Below are positions 52,781 to 60,860 of a DNA stretch of 64,000 nucleotides, piece by piece. The notes under the pieces are model-generated. The model had not been told where the DNA came from, did not search any database, and saw nothing but the letters and a program-made list of their open reading frames with translations. The translations under genes and the position numbers were made by a program. The DNA is from an uncultured Desulfuromonas sp. (lineage in GTDB: Bacteria; Desulfobacterota; Desulfuromonadia; Desulfuromonadales; Desulfuromonadaceae): the NCBI RefSeq assembly GCF_963678835.1, contig NZ_OY787469.1, positions 3,100,001-3,164,000 of the forward strand, in the 5' to 3' direction. Position 1 is the first letter of the stretch, and each line of letters starts with the position of its first letter.

Positions 52781-53128
52781 ATGTCCGAAAAAGAAACCCA
52801 AAACGGACTGTTGATTCACTATCAATGGTGTACTGGTTGCCACGCCTGTGAGGTAGCCATCAAAAAAGCGCTGAATTTGCCTGTAGGCAAACACGGCATC
52901 AAACTGCTCGAGAACGGCCCCTGGGAAGTTTCTCCCGGCAAATTCGAATGGGATTACATCCCTGTGCCGACTCAACTCGTCGGCTCCAACCCGGAGTTAG
53001 AGCCCGGTGAGGACATCAAATTTGCAGTCAAGCACTGCAACGCTCAGTGCATGGAGTATGGCCCGATGGAAGATCTGGTCAAAAAAGCTGCAGAATTGGG
53101 TCCGAAAGTAGTGATCTTTAACGTGTAA
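52781..53128 (+). CDS. Ferredoxin-type small subunit with one remaining cluster site
   Basis: 115 residues, TTGGAGG before the ATG, 48 bp after the large subunit. The N-terminal motif is C17-x2-C20-x2-C23, with Ile27 in place of the fourth Cys. The second motif has lost its first two Cys (a loop of TQLVGSNPELEPGED) and keeps C86 and C90 in KHCNAQCMEYG. In a two-cluster ferredoxin fold, the first three Cys of motif I pair with the last of motif II, so C17, C20, C23 and C90 make one complete [4Fe-4S] site while the other is gone. It is presumably bound to the large subunit. This is consistent with reduced or no need for an electron wire. Confidence 0.88.
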   Translation: MSEKETQNGLLIHYQWCTGCHACEVAIKKALNLPVGKHGIKLLENGPWEVSPGKFEWDYIPVPTQLVGSNPELEPGEDIKFAVKHCNAQCMEYGPMEDLVKKAAELGPKVVIFNV

Positions 53129-53139
53129 GTAGAACGACC

Positions 53140-53171
53140 CTGGGCCCTCCAACAGATGTTGGAGGGCCCAG
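53140..53171 (+). terminator. Strong hairpin after the small subunit gene
   Basis: CTGGGCCCTCCAACA-GA-TGTTGGAGGGCCCAG, a 15-bp perfect inverted repeat starting 11 bases after the stop. No T-tract follows. It may end most transcripts of the two-subunit enzyme or protect their 3' ends. Confidence 0.65.
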
Positions 53172-53310
53172 AAAAAGAAGGTGAAACATTCGTGTTAGTT
53201 AAAGTTGCGTAAATTGCTGGGTACTGATGGATCACGAACACCATGTCAGTCGGTAGAATCAACAACAGGTGTGTGCCAATTACAAACACTTTTACCCGCG
53301 ATATCAGGTT

Positions 53311-53520
53311 CTTTTCATATCGGCGACAAGGGGTTGCGCACATTTCACCAACATATCGACAGAAGACAGGCTCAGATTCCGGCCTTTTAGGCAAAACGTG
53401 CTTGCACTTTCTACATGTAGCCGAATCGTGAAAATTACAGGTTCCACGGTTATCACATTTTATCGGCTTTGGTTTAGGTGGCTTACAGTCACCACAATAT
53501 GGATTACAGGTCCAGCATAT
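53311..53520 (-). pseudogene. Cys-rich small protein remnant or ATA-start gene (opposite strand)
   Basis: On the minus strand, GGAG is followed after 7 bases by ATA and an open frame: ICWTCNPYCGDCKPPKPKPIKC, then DNRGTCNFHDSATCRKCKHVLP and FCRYVGEMCATPCRRYEK. The paired Cys (C-x2-C-x3-C-x2-C, later C-x2-C) and prolines look like a small zinc-ribbon-like protein, but a normal start codon is missing and one expected CxxC partner is Arg (CDNRG). The frame stays open far into the small subunit gene. Either a decayed gene or one using a rare start. It faces the opposite way to its neighbours. Confidence 0.4.
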
Positions 53521-53636
53521 AGTGTTTCTCCAACAGATTTTTTGTAAGTTATTTATAGATAAGTTTGCTACATAAACATTAGCAATATATACCAATGACT
53601 TTATATGAAAAAGTCAACTAGAGAAAGGAATTTATC

Positions 53637-53783
53637 ATGGCCGATGAAAAGAAAAAAGTCAAGAAGCCTCTTAATCCGCTTGCTGCTAAACCTGGACAAA
53701 ACTACGGAAGTACTAAGTTTAAGCCGTCTAAAGAATATAAAGGTGGGAAAATCACCTTTGAAGAAGAAGACGAAAAGAAGTAA
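53637..53783 (+). CDS. Small charged protein, 48 residues
   Basis: AAAGGA precedes the ATG by 7 bases. The product begins MADEKKKVKKPLNPLAAKPG and ends GGKITFEEEDEKK; it is Lys/Glu rich with no Cys. It starts 510 bp after the small subunit gene and 80 bp before the zinc-ribbon peptide gene. I do not recognise it. The good ribosome-binding site and placement make it likely to be translated. Confidence 0.6.
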   Translation: MADEKKKVKKPLNPLAAKPGQNYGSTKFKPSKEYKGGKITFEEEDEKK

Positions 53784-53863
53784 TAGCAGTATAAATTGTT
53801 TACTTTCCCTAGTCTGTCAATCAAGTTAAACAGACTTATTAACATAATTAAGGAGAATATATT

Positions 53864-54013
53864 ATGTGCTTTAGACCTGGTGGCGTAGAAAAACCGCAAG
53901 AATGCCCGAAGTGTGGAAAAAAACTGGTCGCCCTTGGCGGCGTAAAGCAAAAAAAATGCCCGTTCTGTAAAACCCCTCTGGAAGAAGACGCTTCCGCGAA
54001 CAAAGAGGGTTAA
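53864..54013 (+). CDS. Zinc-ribbon/rubredoxin-like peptide, 49 residues
   Basis: AAGGAG is 7 bases before the ATG. The peptide has two knuckles, ECPKCGKKLV and KKCPFCKTPL (C-x2-C...C-x2-C), after an MCFRPGG start. Such a four-Cys arrangement would hold one Zn or Fe. It has no aromatic packing typical of true rubredoxin, so zinc is more likely. Location between the Mo/W enzyme 3 genes and the carrier gene suggests an accessory role, for example metal or cofactor handling or enzyme maturation, but this is inference. Confidence 0.7.
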   Translation: MCFRPGGVEKPQECPKCGKKLVALGGVKQKKCPFCKTPLEEDASANKEG

Positions 54014-54076
54014 AAGAACAATCACTGAGAACTTCAGTGCCAGTGTACGTTGCGACCCTGATAAGACAGCGGTCGG

Positions 54077-54123
54077 TGCCTGCCGGGGTAAACCTCCAAA
54101 CTCAACCTCCTCCCCGGCAGGCA
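54077..54123 (+). terminator. Hairpin between zinc-ribbon and carrier genes
   Basis: TGCCTGCCGGGG / CCCCGGCAGGCA, 12-bp perfect stem, 23-base loop, followed by TATTTG. Confidence 0.6.
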
Positions 54124-54158
54124 TATTTGTACTACTCACACGCGAAGGATTGAAAAAT

Positions 54159-55394
54159 ATGTCAGAACAGAATTACAATCGATGGCTGATCCTGGCTGCT
54201 GCCGTTATCATGAACCTGTGTATCGGCACACTTTACGCTTGGAGTGTCTTTGCAAAGCCGCTGGGCGCCTTGTTTACTTGGGCACCGCCTGCACTCGCCC
54301 TCGCATTTACCATTAACCATGGTCTCAGCCCTGTTTCCATGATTGGTGGGGGCTTCATCCAAGACAAGCTCGGCTCAAAAACAACCATCGTCATCGGTGG
54401 TCTCATGTTTAGCGCCGGACTCATTTTAACCGGCTTTCTCTCTGAAGGTTCGTCGATCGGCAAACTCTACCTGACCTACAGTACCCTGGCGGGCATCGGC
54501 GGTGGCGTTGTCTATGCCGGTACAATGGCCAACACAGTCAAATTCTTTCCCGATAAACGTGGGCTCGCTGCCGGTATCTGTGCTGCGGGTTATGGCTGTG
54601 GCGCGATGCTCATGGCCCCTATCGCCAGCGTATTGATCATTAAATACGGCATTCTGGGCTGTTTTCAGATTCTCGGCTCAGTCTTCTTTGTTGTGATCGC
54701 TCTAGCGTTGACCGTGACCAAGAGGGCTCCCGCCAATTACATTCCTGATGGCTGGACTCCACCGGTGGCAACAACAACCACAACAGCAGCTGCAAGCTCC
54801 AAATGGACTCAAATGATCAGCGAAGGGATCTGGTGGGTGATCATGATCATGCTGTATTGTGGTGCCATGTCAGGACTGATGGTTGTTGCACATGCTTCTC
54901 CTATCGGCCAACTGATGTTTGATCTGCCGCCGATGGAAGCTGCATTCTTCGTCAGCGTTATCACCTTAGCAAATGCCTTTGGACGGATTGGATTCGGAGC
55001 TCTTTCCGATAAAATCGGCCGTTCCAACACCATTATGCTGATGTACGTTGTATCAGCCCTGTCCATGCTCAACCTGACGTTTACCACCTGTGTGGCCGGC
55101 TTTGTTGCCTCTGGTATTGGCGTCGGTGCCGTTTTTGGTGGTTTCCTGTGCCTGATCCCGCCGATTATCGGCGAGCGCTATGGCATGAAAAACTTTGGTG
55201 TCAACTACGGTGTCACCTTTATCGGCTTCAGCTTGGCTGCGTTAACAGGTCCGTTACTGGCAGCGAAAATTCGTGTCGCCAGTGGTGACTACAATCAGGC
55301 TTTCTGGATTGCTCTGGGAGTCAATGTTGTTGGTCTTGTTTTTGCTTTCCTCTACAGAACAATGGACAACAAAACCCAGGACAAAGTTAGATAG
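54159..55394 (+). CDS. MFS transporter of the oxalate/formate antiporter (OFA) family
   Basis: 411 residues from ATG 54159 (AAGGA upstream). Twelve hydrophobic helices. The N-terminal NRWLILAAAVIMNLCIGTLYAWSVFAKPL and GGGFIQDKLGSKT are hallmarks of the OFA group, with LANAFGRIGFGALSDKIGR in the second half. OFA carriers exchange or import small carboxylates (oxalate, formate, acetate, pyruvate-like acids). Located 3' of Mo/W enzyme 3 and the zinc-ribbon gene, it is a candidate for substrate uptake or product export of that enzyme. A rho-independent terminator follows. Confidence 0.88.
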   Translation: MSEQNYNRWLILAAAVIMNLCIGTLYAWSVFAKPLGALFTWAPPALALAFTINHGLSPVSMIGGGFIQDKLGSKTTIVIGGLMFSAGLILTGFLSEGSSIGKLYLTYSTLAGIGGGVVYAGTMANTVKFFPDKRGLAAGICAAGYGCGAMLMAPIASVLIIKYGILGCFQILGSVFFVVIALALTVTKRAPANYIPDGWTPPVATTTTTAAASSKWTQMISEGIWWVIMIMLYCGAMSGLMVVAHASPIGQLMFDLPPMEAAFFVSVITLANAFGRIGFGALSDKIGRSNTIMLMYVVSALSMLNLTFTTCVAGFVASGIGVGAVFGGFLCLIPPIIGERYGMKNFGVNYGVTFIGFSLAALTGPLLAAKIRVASGDYNQAFWIALGVNVVGLVFAFLYRTMDNKTQDKVR

Positions 55395-55405
55395 GTAAGA
55401 ATTTG

Positions 55406-55452
55406 ACGGGATCTACGCCCATCTCAGGTGAGGTCCCGTTTTGTTTTTTTTT
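55406..55452 (+). terminator. Rho-independent terminator of the OFA carrier gene
   Basis: ACGGGATCT...AGGTCCCGT stem followed by TTTTGTTTTTTTTT. Confidence 0.8.
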
Positions 55453-55454
55453 GC

Positions 55455-55482
55455 CGGTACCCGCGATACCGCAAGGGTACCG
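55455..55482 (+). promoter_or_regulatory. Inverted repeat upstream of the TetR gene (possible operator)
   Basis: CGGTACCC-GCGATACCGCAA-GGGTACCG, 8-bp perfect arms, ending 19 bases before the tetR start. The position suits autoregulation by the TetR protein; a hairpin role is an alternative. Confidence 0.4.
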
Positions 55483-55501
55483 ACAGAAAGGCTTATAACT
55501 C

Positions 55502-56062
55502 ATGCTGGAACGAATTCGTGTCGAAACCTTGAGCCTGATGAATGAAAAGGGAATGAGCTTTACCGTTGCCGAGTTGGCGGAACGGCTCGCGGTCAGCAAA
55601 CGCTACATCTACGAACAATCCAGTTCTAAAAATGAGCTGGTCGCATCGGTTCTGAATGAAATACTAGACGACTTGCAGCGGCAAGTTCAAGAGATCGCCA
55701 ATTCGCAGCAGCTGGGAACAATTGACAAGCTAAACGCCCTGATGACGACAGCACCAAAAGCGCTTGGACCTCTCAGTTCACGCAGCATTGTTGACATCAA
55801 ACGCTTACTTCCCGAGCAATGGGGCAACTTTGAACGTTTTTTCGATGACAGATGGGAAGAAATCAAAAAACTGATTGAGCACGGTGTACAGCAAAAACTT
55901 TTCCGGCCAATCGACTTGAGTGTCCTACAACAAGTCTACCGGGGGACAATTAATGGACTCAATGAATATCAATACTTAACCCGTAGCAATCAGACCTTTC
56001 ACAATGCGATTGTTACAATGACGGACATCTTGCTCTACGGTATCATTGCATCAGACAATTAA
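55502..56062 (+). CDS. TetR/AcrR-family transcriptional regulator
   Basis: 186 residues. The N-terminal helix-turn-helix reads FTVAELAERLAVSKRYIYEQSSSKNELVASVLNEI, a clear TetR DNA-binding region. The C-terminal ligand-binding part (SRSIVDIKRLLPEQWGNFERFFDDRWEEIKKLIEHGVQQKLF) is typical of the family. It lies between the OFA carrier and the aromatic-acid-type carrier genes, on the same strand, and is likely a repressor of one or both, released by a substrate-like ligand. The gene starts just after an inverted repeat at 55455-55482. Confidence 0.9.
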   Translation: MLERIRVETLSLMNEKGMSFTVAELAERLAVSKRYIYEQSSSKNELVASVLNEILDDLQRQVQEIANSQQLGTIDKLNALMTTAPKALGPLSSRSIVDIKRLLPEQWGNFERFFDDRWEEIKKLIEHGVQQKLFRPIDLSVLQQVYRGTINGLNEYQYLTRSNQTFHNAIVTMTDILLYGIIASDN

Positions 56063-56159
56063 TAGCCAGCTACGACGGCCGACTGGCTTAAAGCGTAAAT
56101 CTTGATGTTTTGGTTCCTCTGACATACAACACTGTACGCATCAAAATGGAGCCTTTTTC

Positions 56160-57503
56160 ATGGAAAAAGTAATTAATGTCAATGAAGCATTTGATGATCT
56201 ACCCTTTTCTTTTTATCAGGTCTGGGTTTGTCTCCTATGCTTTTCGGTCGTCTTTTTTGACGGTTTCGATCTGACCGTCATCGGTGTCACAATCCCTAAA
56301 ATCGCCGCCCACCTGGGTGCCACTCCAGCAGAAATGGGCCTTGCCATCAGTGCAGGACAACTGGGCCCTATGATCGGCGCAGTACTGATCGGCATGCTGG
56401 CTGACCGTTTCGGTCGCAAAAAGACCATGTTCGTCTGTGCGCTGGTATTCGGCTTTTTCACTTTCATGATCTCCCACATCTCAAGTGTTGAAGAACTGGC
56501 ACTCTATCGTTTCCTGGCCGGTCTGGGAATGGGGGGAGCCATCCCTAACGCCCTTGCTTTTGGCAGTGAGTTTGCCCCCTCCAGGGCACGTGCTTCACTG
56601 TCTCTTTATATGTGGGCTGGCATGCCGACCGGTGCGATGATTGCAGCCTTCTCGGCGGCCTATCTGTTACCCCATTACGGTTGGCAGTCAGTTTATTACC
56701 TCGGCGGCCTCATCCCTGTCGTCATTGCCTTTTTGGTGCTGCTGTGTGTGCCTGAATCGCTTCACCACCTGGTTCGCACCGGTTCCAAAAATGCCTTAAG
56801 TAAAGCCCACAGCATCTTAAGCCGCGTCGATAAAAATCTGCCGAGTATCGGCAACGTAAAATTGACCGCCCCATCGACATCAAAAGCAAAAGGTGGCCCT
56901 ATCAAAAAACTTTTTGCCGGCGACCTCAAAGTCACCACCTTGCTGATATGGGCCCTGTTCTACCTGAGTTTTTATCTGCTTTGGATTTTGTTCTCTTGGG
57001 TCCCAACCCTGCTAAAACAGAGCGGTGCAACCGTTCAACAATACAGTCTTGGTTTTGCTTTTATTCACCTCGGCTCGGTCATCGCCTGCTTCTGTATCGG
57101 CCGTTGTATGAGCAAGTTTAACAAATTGAATGTTGTTAAATATCTGTTTTTCGGTGCGTTTGTCGCAATGCTTGCTTTTGGATATTTTTCATCAAGCAGT
57201 TTCTATATCGTTATCGTCGTATCGATTTTTACCGGCATGTTGGTGAACGGTGGCAACTCATCCCTGATGGGCCTGGCATCAGCAGTCTACCCTTCTGAAG
57301 TGCGCGCAACCGGAATCGGTTGGGCTTACGGAATCGGCAAAATAGGTTCGCTCATTGCTCCGGTTATCGGTGGGCTTTACCTGTCTCGAAACTGGAGTGT
57401 TTTCAAAATTTGTGCAATCAACGGCTCGAGCGCCCTGATCATTGCTGTCATCGTTATTATTCTACAACGACACATGCGAGCATCAGTAAGCGGCGAAGTT
57501 TAA
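56160..57503 (+). CDS. MFS transporter, aromatic acid:H+ symporter (AAHS) family
   Basis: 447 residues with twelve hydrophobic helices. AAHS marks: an early DGFDLTVIGVTIPKIAAHLG with the acidic DGFD motif, GMLADRFGRKKTM (the G.LADR.GR[KR] loop), FLAGLGMGGAIPNALAFGSEFAPSRARA, and YPSEVRATGIGWAYGIGKIGSLIAPVIGG in the second half. Members import benzoate, 4-hydroxybenzoate, vanillate, gallate or related acids by proton symport. Combined with a TetR regulator and Mo/W enzyme 3, this suggests that the cluster handles an aromatic or phenolic acid (inference). A long hairpin follows the gene. Confidence 0.9.
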   Translation: MEKVINVNEAFDDLPFSFYQVWVCLLCFSVVFFDGFDLTVIGVTIPKIAAHLGATPAEMGLAISAGQLGPMIGAVLIGMLADRFGRKKTMFVCALVFGFFTFMISHISSVEELALYRFLAGLGMGGAIPNALAFGSEFAPSRARASLSLYMWAGMPTGAMIAAFSAAYLLPHYGWQSVYYLGGLIPVVIAFLVLLCVPESLHHLVRTGSKNALSKAHSILSRVDKNLPSIGNVKLTAPSTSKAKGGPIKKLFAGDLKVTTLLIWALFYLSFYLLWILFSWVPTLLKQSGATVQQYSLGFAFIHLGSVIACFCIGRCMSKFNKLNVVKYLFFGAFVAMLAFGYFSSSSFYIVIVVSIFTGMLVNGGNSSLMGLASAVYPSEVRATGIGWAYGIGKIGSLIAPVIGGLYLSRNWSVFKICAINGSSALIIAVIVIILQRHMRASVSGEV

Positions 57504-57533
57504 ACCAGAATCAACGCTATTCTTTCATCTCTG

Positions 57534-57570
57534 CCATGCCCCATAAACCACACCGGTTTATGGGGCATGG
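57534..57570 (+). terminator. Hairpin after the AAHS carrier gene
   Basis: CCATGCCCCATAAACC / GGTTTATGGGGCATGG, 16-bp perfect stem with a 5-base loop, 30 bases after the stop. Confidence 0.7.
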
Positions 57571-57723
57571 TTCCTTCTGAGCTCAGACCTGTCGGCCTGC
57601 CTGCGGGCTCTGAAAAACGTATGAACTGGAATCGACTATCCAAACAGGTTGTAACGTCCATAGACATACAAGACGGAGAACCTGTCATCCCTGCAGAGGA
57701 TAAAACACCCCGCCTGAAATAAA

Positions 57724-57762
57724 ACAAAAAAAGGGAAACCAGCGAGTCAGCTGATTTCCCCT
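57724..57762 (-). terminator. Rho-independent terminator of tRNA-Leu
   Basis: Read on the minus strand: GGGGAAATCAGC-TGACTC-GCTGGTTTCCC followed by TTTTTTTGTTTT, about 10 bases after the tRNA 3' end. Confidence 0.8.
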
Positions 57763-57771
57763 TGTTATTTT

Positions 57772-57859
57772 TGGTGCCGAAGGGGAGACTCGAACTCCCA
57801 CGCCCTAACGAGCACATGAACCTGAATCATGCGTGTCTACCAGATTCCACCACTTCGGC
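57772..57859 (-). tRNA. tRNA-Leu (anticodon CAG)
   Basis: 88 bases on the minus strand. The 5' end GCCGAAG pairs with the 3' CTTCGGC before A-CCA, and CCA is encoded. The D-arm has TGGTAGACACGC. The anticodon stem CATGA/TCATG encloses loop TTCAGGT (anticodon CAG). A long variable arm (TGCTCGTTAGGGCGT region) marks it as class II leucine, and the T-arm GGGAGTTCGAGTCTCCC is canonical. Confidence 0.95.
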
Positions 57860-57929
57860 TTGAAGTGGTGGATTTATAACAAACCGCCACGAGAAATGCA
57901 AACATATTTAACACTCAATTGCGTTCTAT

Positions 57930-58266
57930 CTGAAGTTTAGAGTTTCGTGATCTTTGAAAATTTGTCGAAGTTGAAAAAAAGGCGTTGACACCACGGTCAC
58001 TGTGTGTGGCCGCGCCTTCAAAGCCGATTGTCATATTGGAAAGCTTTGAAGGCGCGGCCTCTAGAAGAAAGTTCCCCCTTTCTTCCGGAGGCCGCTATGG
58101 ATACCAAGGGATACGGCAATATCCCCGAGTCCCTGTACGACGCTATCACATTTCTGGCACAGGCGCTGCCAAAACGTTCGGTTCCGACTTTTCTGGAACT
58201 GCTGTTCGGCGCGATGCTGACCCAGAATGGTTTTGTCACCGAAGCCTGGTTGGCGATCAGACCTAA
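57930..58266 (+). mobile_element. Truncated copy of the 26096-27653 insertion sequence
   Basis: Matches the right end of the intact element (CTGAAGTTTAGAGTTTCGTG) and the first part of its transposase gene (ATG 58097, MDTKGYGNIPESLYD...LAIRPN). Identity stops after CAGACCTAA at 58266; the remaining 1.2 kb and the other terminal repeat are absent. The frame then reads into unrelated sequence and stops at 58330. A remnant from deletion, with no flanking duplication. Confidence 0.88.
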
Positions 58267-58471
58267 CCCGAATTTCTCACCACTGTTTTTTGCGTTTCTG
58301 GATGTGAAAAAAGTTAAGCAAACCATCTGAACTGTAGATAAAATTCTTTCAAGTTTCCTAAGTTAATTGTCGAGCTTCTCTAAAGTTTTTTAGCCTTTTT
58401 GTCGATAAATTAGACAAGAAATGACCTCTAGATGATGAAATGAACCGTTTGTTTTTTTGAAAGGAATTTGC

Positions 58472-58888
58472 ATGAATATACAACCTTATTCTCAAATAAC
58501 GTCGGTACACGATCCAAGCATCAGCAAGAAATCACACGTCTCCAATAATATTTCACAAAAACAGGATGTCTTTACTGCTTCACCTGAATCAAAAATCAAA
58601 AAAATTCTTATGGATGGCGATTACGATTTTCATAACATCTCTCGGGGAGAGATGGAAAATTTATCTGACCAATTATATAAAGAAGGCCTGATTTCTCCAC
58701 TGGAACAAATGTTAATGAATACTCCAGCAAAATGGGAAATAAACGGAGAAAATGTGACAGGTAGCGCTCTGGATGAAAAGATAGATTATCTAAGCCAGTG
58801 GAAGCAAATGACGGAAATCGATAAAAGAAGCAATCGTTCTGCGCCTGTGGTATATGACTTACTAGAAAGATTACAAGCGTTAACCTGA
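58472..58888 (+). CDS. Hypothetical protein, 138 residues
   Basis: ATG 58472, AAAGGA 6 bases upstream. It lies in an AT-richer island between insertion-sequence debris. The N-terminal 45 residues are polar and low in structure (SKKSHVSNNISQKQDVF). The rest is helical (KIKKILMDGDYDFHNISRGEMENLSDQLYKEGLISPLEQMLMNTPAKW...ALDEKIDYLSQWKQM). I do not recognise the family. Composition unlike its neighbours and the mobile surroundings suggest transfer. Confidence 0.6.
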   Translation: MNIQPYSQITSVHDPSISKKSHVSNNISQKQDVFTASPESKIKKILMDGDYDFHNISRGEMENLSDQLYKEGLISPLEQMLMNTPAKWEINGENVTGSALDEKIDYLSQWKQMTEIDKRSNRSAPVVYDLLERLQALT

Positions 58889-58950
58889 TTGATGTCTCTA
58901 CCTGAAAATAACTGGAGACAAAACCTGTACCCTCTCTATTTATTCACAGC

Positions 58951-60198
58951 TGTCTCATAGTTTTAAATAAGGGCTAACTGCTCGTTGTTTATAATATTTT
59001 TTCGATCTGGAGGTTTAAACAGCTCCATGAAATCGCGTCTCTCGAACAAATTTAGCTGTAATAACCGCAACATCTGCTGCATCGTTTGGCTGATCTTCGC
59101 CTGAAATTTCAAATACGCCAGCAGTAGGTAGGCGCACAGAACAATCCAGATCTGGGTCATCACAGCGTTGCGGGAAGTGCCCATAAAGCTTTTAATGCGC
59201 AGATTCTGTTTGATCCATTTAAAGAACAACTCGATCTGCTAGCGTTCTTTGTACAGATCAGCGACCGTTGCGGCCGAAATATCCAGCGCATTGGTCACAA
59301 ACTCGTAGGTGATGTCGGTTTCTGCATCCAGGTAACGCACTTTACGAAAAATGCCATCGATCCCCTTGAGTTGAATTTGTTGATCCAGCAAAACTCCCGG
59401 ACTTTTGCGCCCTCTGCGCTTGGGGCCGGGGAAGGTGACTGCATTGCTCTTCAGGCGCGTCACGAAGCGAATGCCGCTATCCGTCAGTTCCTGATACCAG
59501 GAGTAATCGGTATCGCCTCGATCAAAGACAATATAGGAATCCTTGGGTAACTCCAGCTGCCTGGCCATATTGATCTCATGCTCCTTGCCCTCGCTCAGGT
59601 CGACAAAGGCGGGCAGGTAGCCGTCGGCATCCAAACCGATATGCAGCTTCGCAGCTCCTTTGCTTTTGCGATACTTCGCCCAAGGGAACAGCGATAAGCT
59701 CAGCTCGATCATGGTGGCGTCAAGCAGGTAGAGCTTTGCCGATTCCTTGAACTTGAAACGCTTGTTGCGCGGTGCGACTGTTTGGCAACGCCCCAGCAGG
59801 CGCTGAAATAGCGCCTCGTACATTTCGTGGGGCTGTTGCTCGTTCGCCCGACTCAGCGTGGCCCGACTGAACGGTTTGATCCCGAGGTGATAGAGTTTAC
59901 CGCTTTGCGCCGACATATTTTCAACACTATCCCGCAAGCTGTCACGGCCGGTCAGTTGTGCCGTCAACAGCGCGACAAACTGCGTCCAGCGGGAAAACGA
60001 GCGGAATTTCTGTCCGGCGTGGTGCTTATTGGCCAGAGTCTGAAGCTCATGTCTCGGGAAAATTCGTACAATTTGTGAAAGAACAGTGCTAGAATGCGAC
60101 ATGGCTTAGAACCTCCTGTTTTTAATGTCTTTTTGGCGAAAACATTGTAACACAGGAACGTTCTAAGCCTTTTTATTTATTGATCAAATTGTGAGACA
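58951..60198 (-). mobile_element. IS4-family insertion sequence, inactivated
   Basis: Ends are TGTCTCATAGTTTT on the left (58951) and CAAATTGTGAGACA on the right (to 60198), imperfect inverted repeats bounding a single transposase gene. No target duplication is evident. The transposase has an internal stop codon. Confidence 0.75.
58963..60102 (-). pseudogene. IS4-family transposase with an amber mutation
   Basis: The frame from 60102 encodes 287 residues with an N-terminal DUF4372-like part (SQIVRIFPRHELQTLANKHHAG...FSRWTQFVALLTAQLTGRDSLRD) and DDE motifs (LYLLDATMIELSLSLFPWAKYR; SYIVFDRGDTDYSWYQEL). At 59239-59241 it meets TAG inside the sequence DLYKER-stop-QIELFFKWIKQNLRIKSFMGTS. The same frame then continues to 58963. 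In related transposases this position is Trp (ERWQIELFFKWIKQ), so a single TGG-to-TAG change before the catalytic Glu is the likely lesion. Confidence 0.88.
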
Positions 60199-60336
60199 AT
60201 AGTGAGCTAATTTAAAAAAACCACTCATATCTTATTCGTTTTTGCCCCCCCCTTTTGCAGCTTTACTTCCAGACTTCCACCATCTTTTTTTGCCATAAAA
60301 CCGTCTGTCACGAATGGCACAAGTTCTCGGCGACAC

Positions 60337-60480
60337 TCAATTTTGTCATCGGAAAAAGCATCTGTAGGAGCGAATTTATTCGCGAATTGATTCTGGTTAT
60401 TGATCCTTCTCATGATGGGAATTCGCGGCTGAAGCCGCTCCGACAAATGTACAATTTCACATATGCTGACGTAGTAGCTT
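60337..60480 (-). repeat. Dispersed repeat family B, copy 4 (inverted)
   Basis: CAATTTTGTCATCGGAAAAAGC, TGTAGGAGCGAATTTATTCGCG, GCGGCTGAAGCCGC, ATGCTGACGTAGTAGCT. It is followed directly by a family C block. Confidence 0.8.
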
Positions 60481-60660
60481 AAAGGGAAAAAGCAGCAAAA
60501 ACGGGACTGTCTCCGGGGGGGGGGGGGGGGCTGTCCCAAGCTTTTGCGGTGTAAACCACCACCGTTCCAAGGACCGCAAACATCTGGGACAGCTCCAGAG
60601 AGGGCTTGAGACAGTCCTGAGTTTGCTACGAAAGTGCTTAAACTAGTGCCATTCCAGGCT
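60481..60660. repeat. Repeat family C, second block, with a 16-base G tract
   Basis: Shares AAAGCAGCAAAAACGGGACTGT-type and TGGGACAGCTCC elements and CTTAAACTAGTGCCATTCC with the 49636-50035 block. It contains an uninterrupted run of 16 G at 60515-60530. Confidence 0.7.
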
Positions 60661-60860
60661 GACACCTCTTTTCATGGCACACGTATTGCTTCAATAAACA
60701 GTGTCACCACGGAATCACAAACACTGCCAGACCTATTGATATAATTTCACGGATGGGCTCAACAGTTTCCCTGATAAAATAGGGAACAAATATAGAAAAG
60801 CAGTTGATCAGAGCTATAATTTATAAAATTGATGCCGGTGCGAAATGTCAGAGAGGTCGA

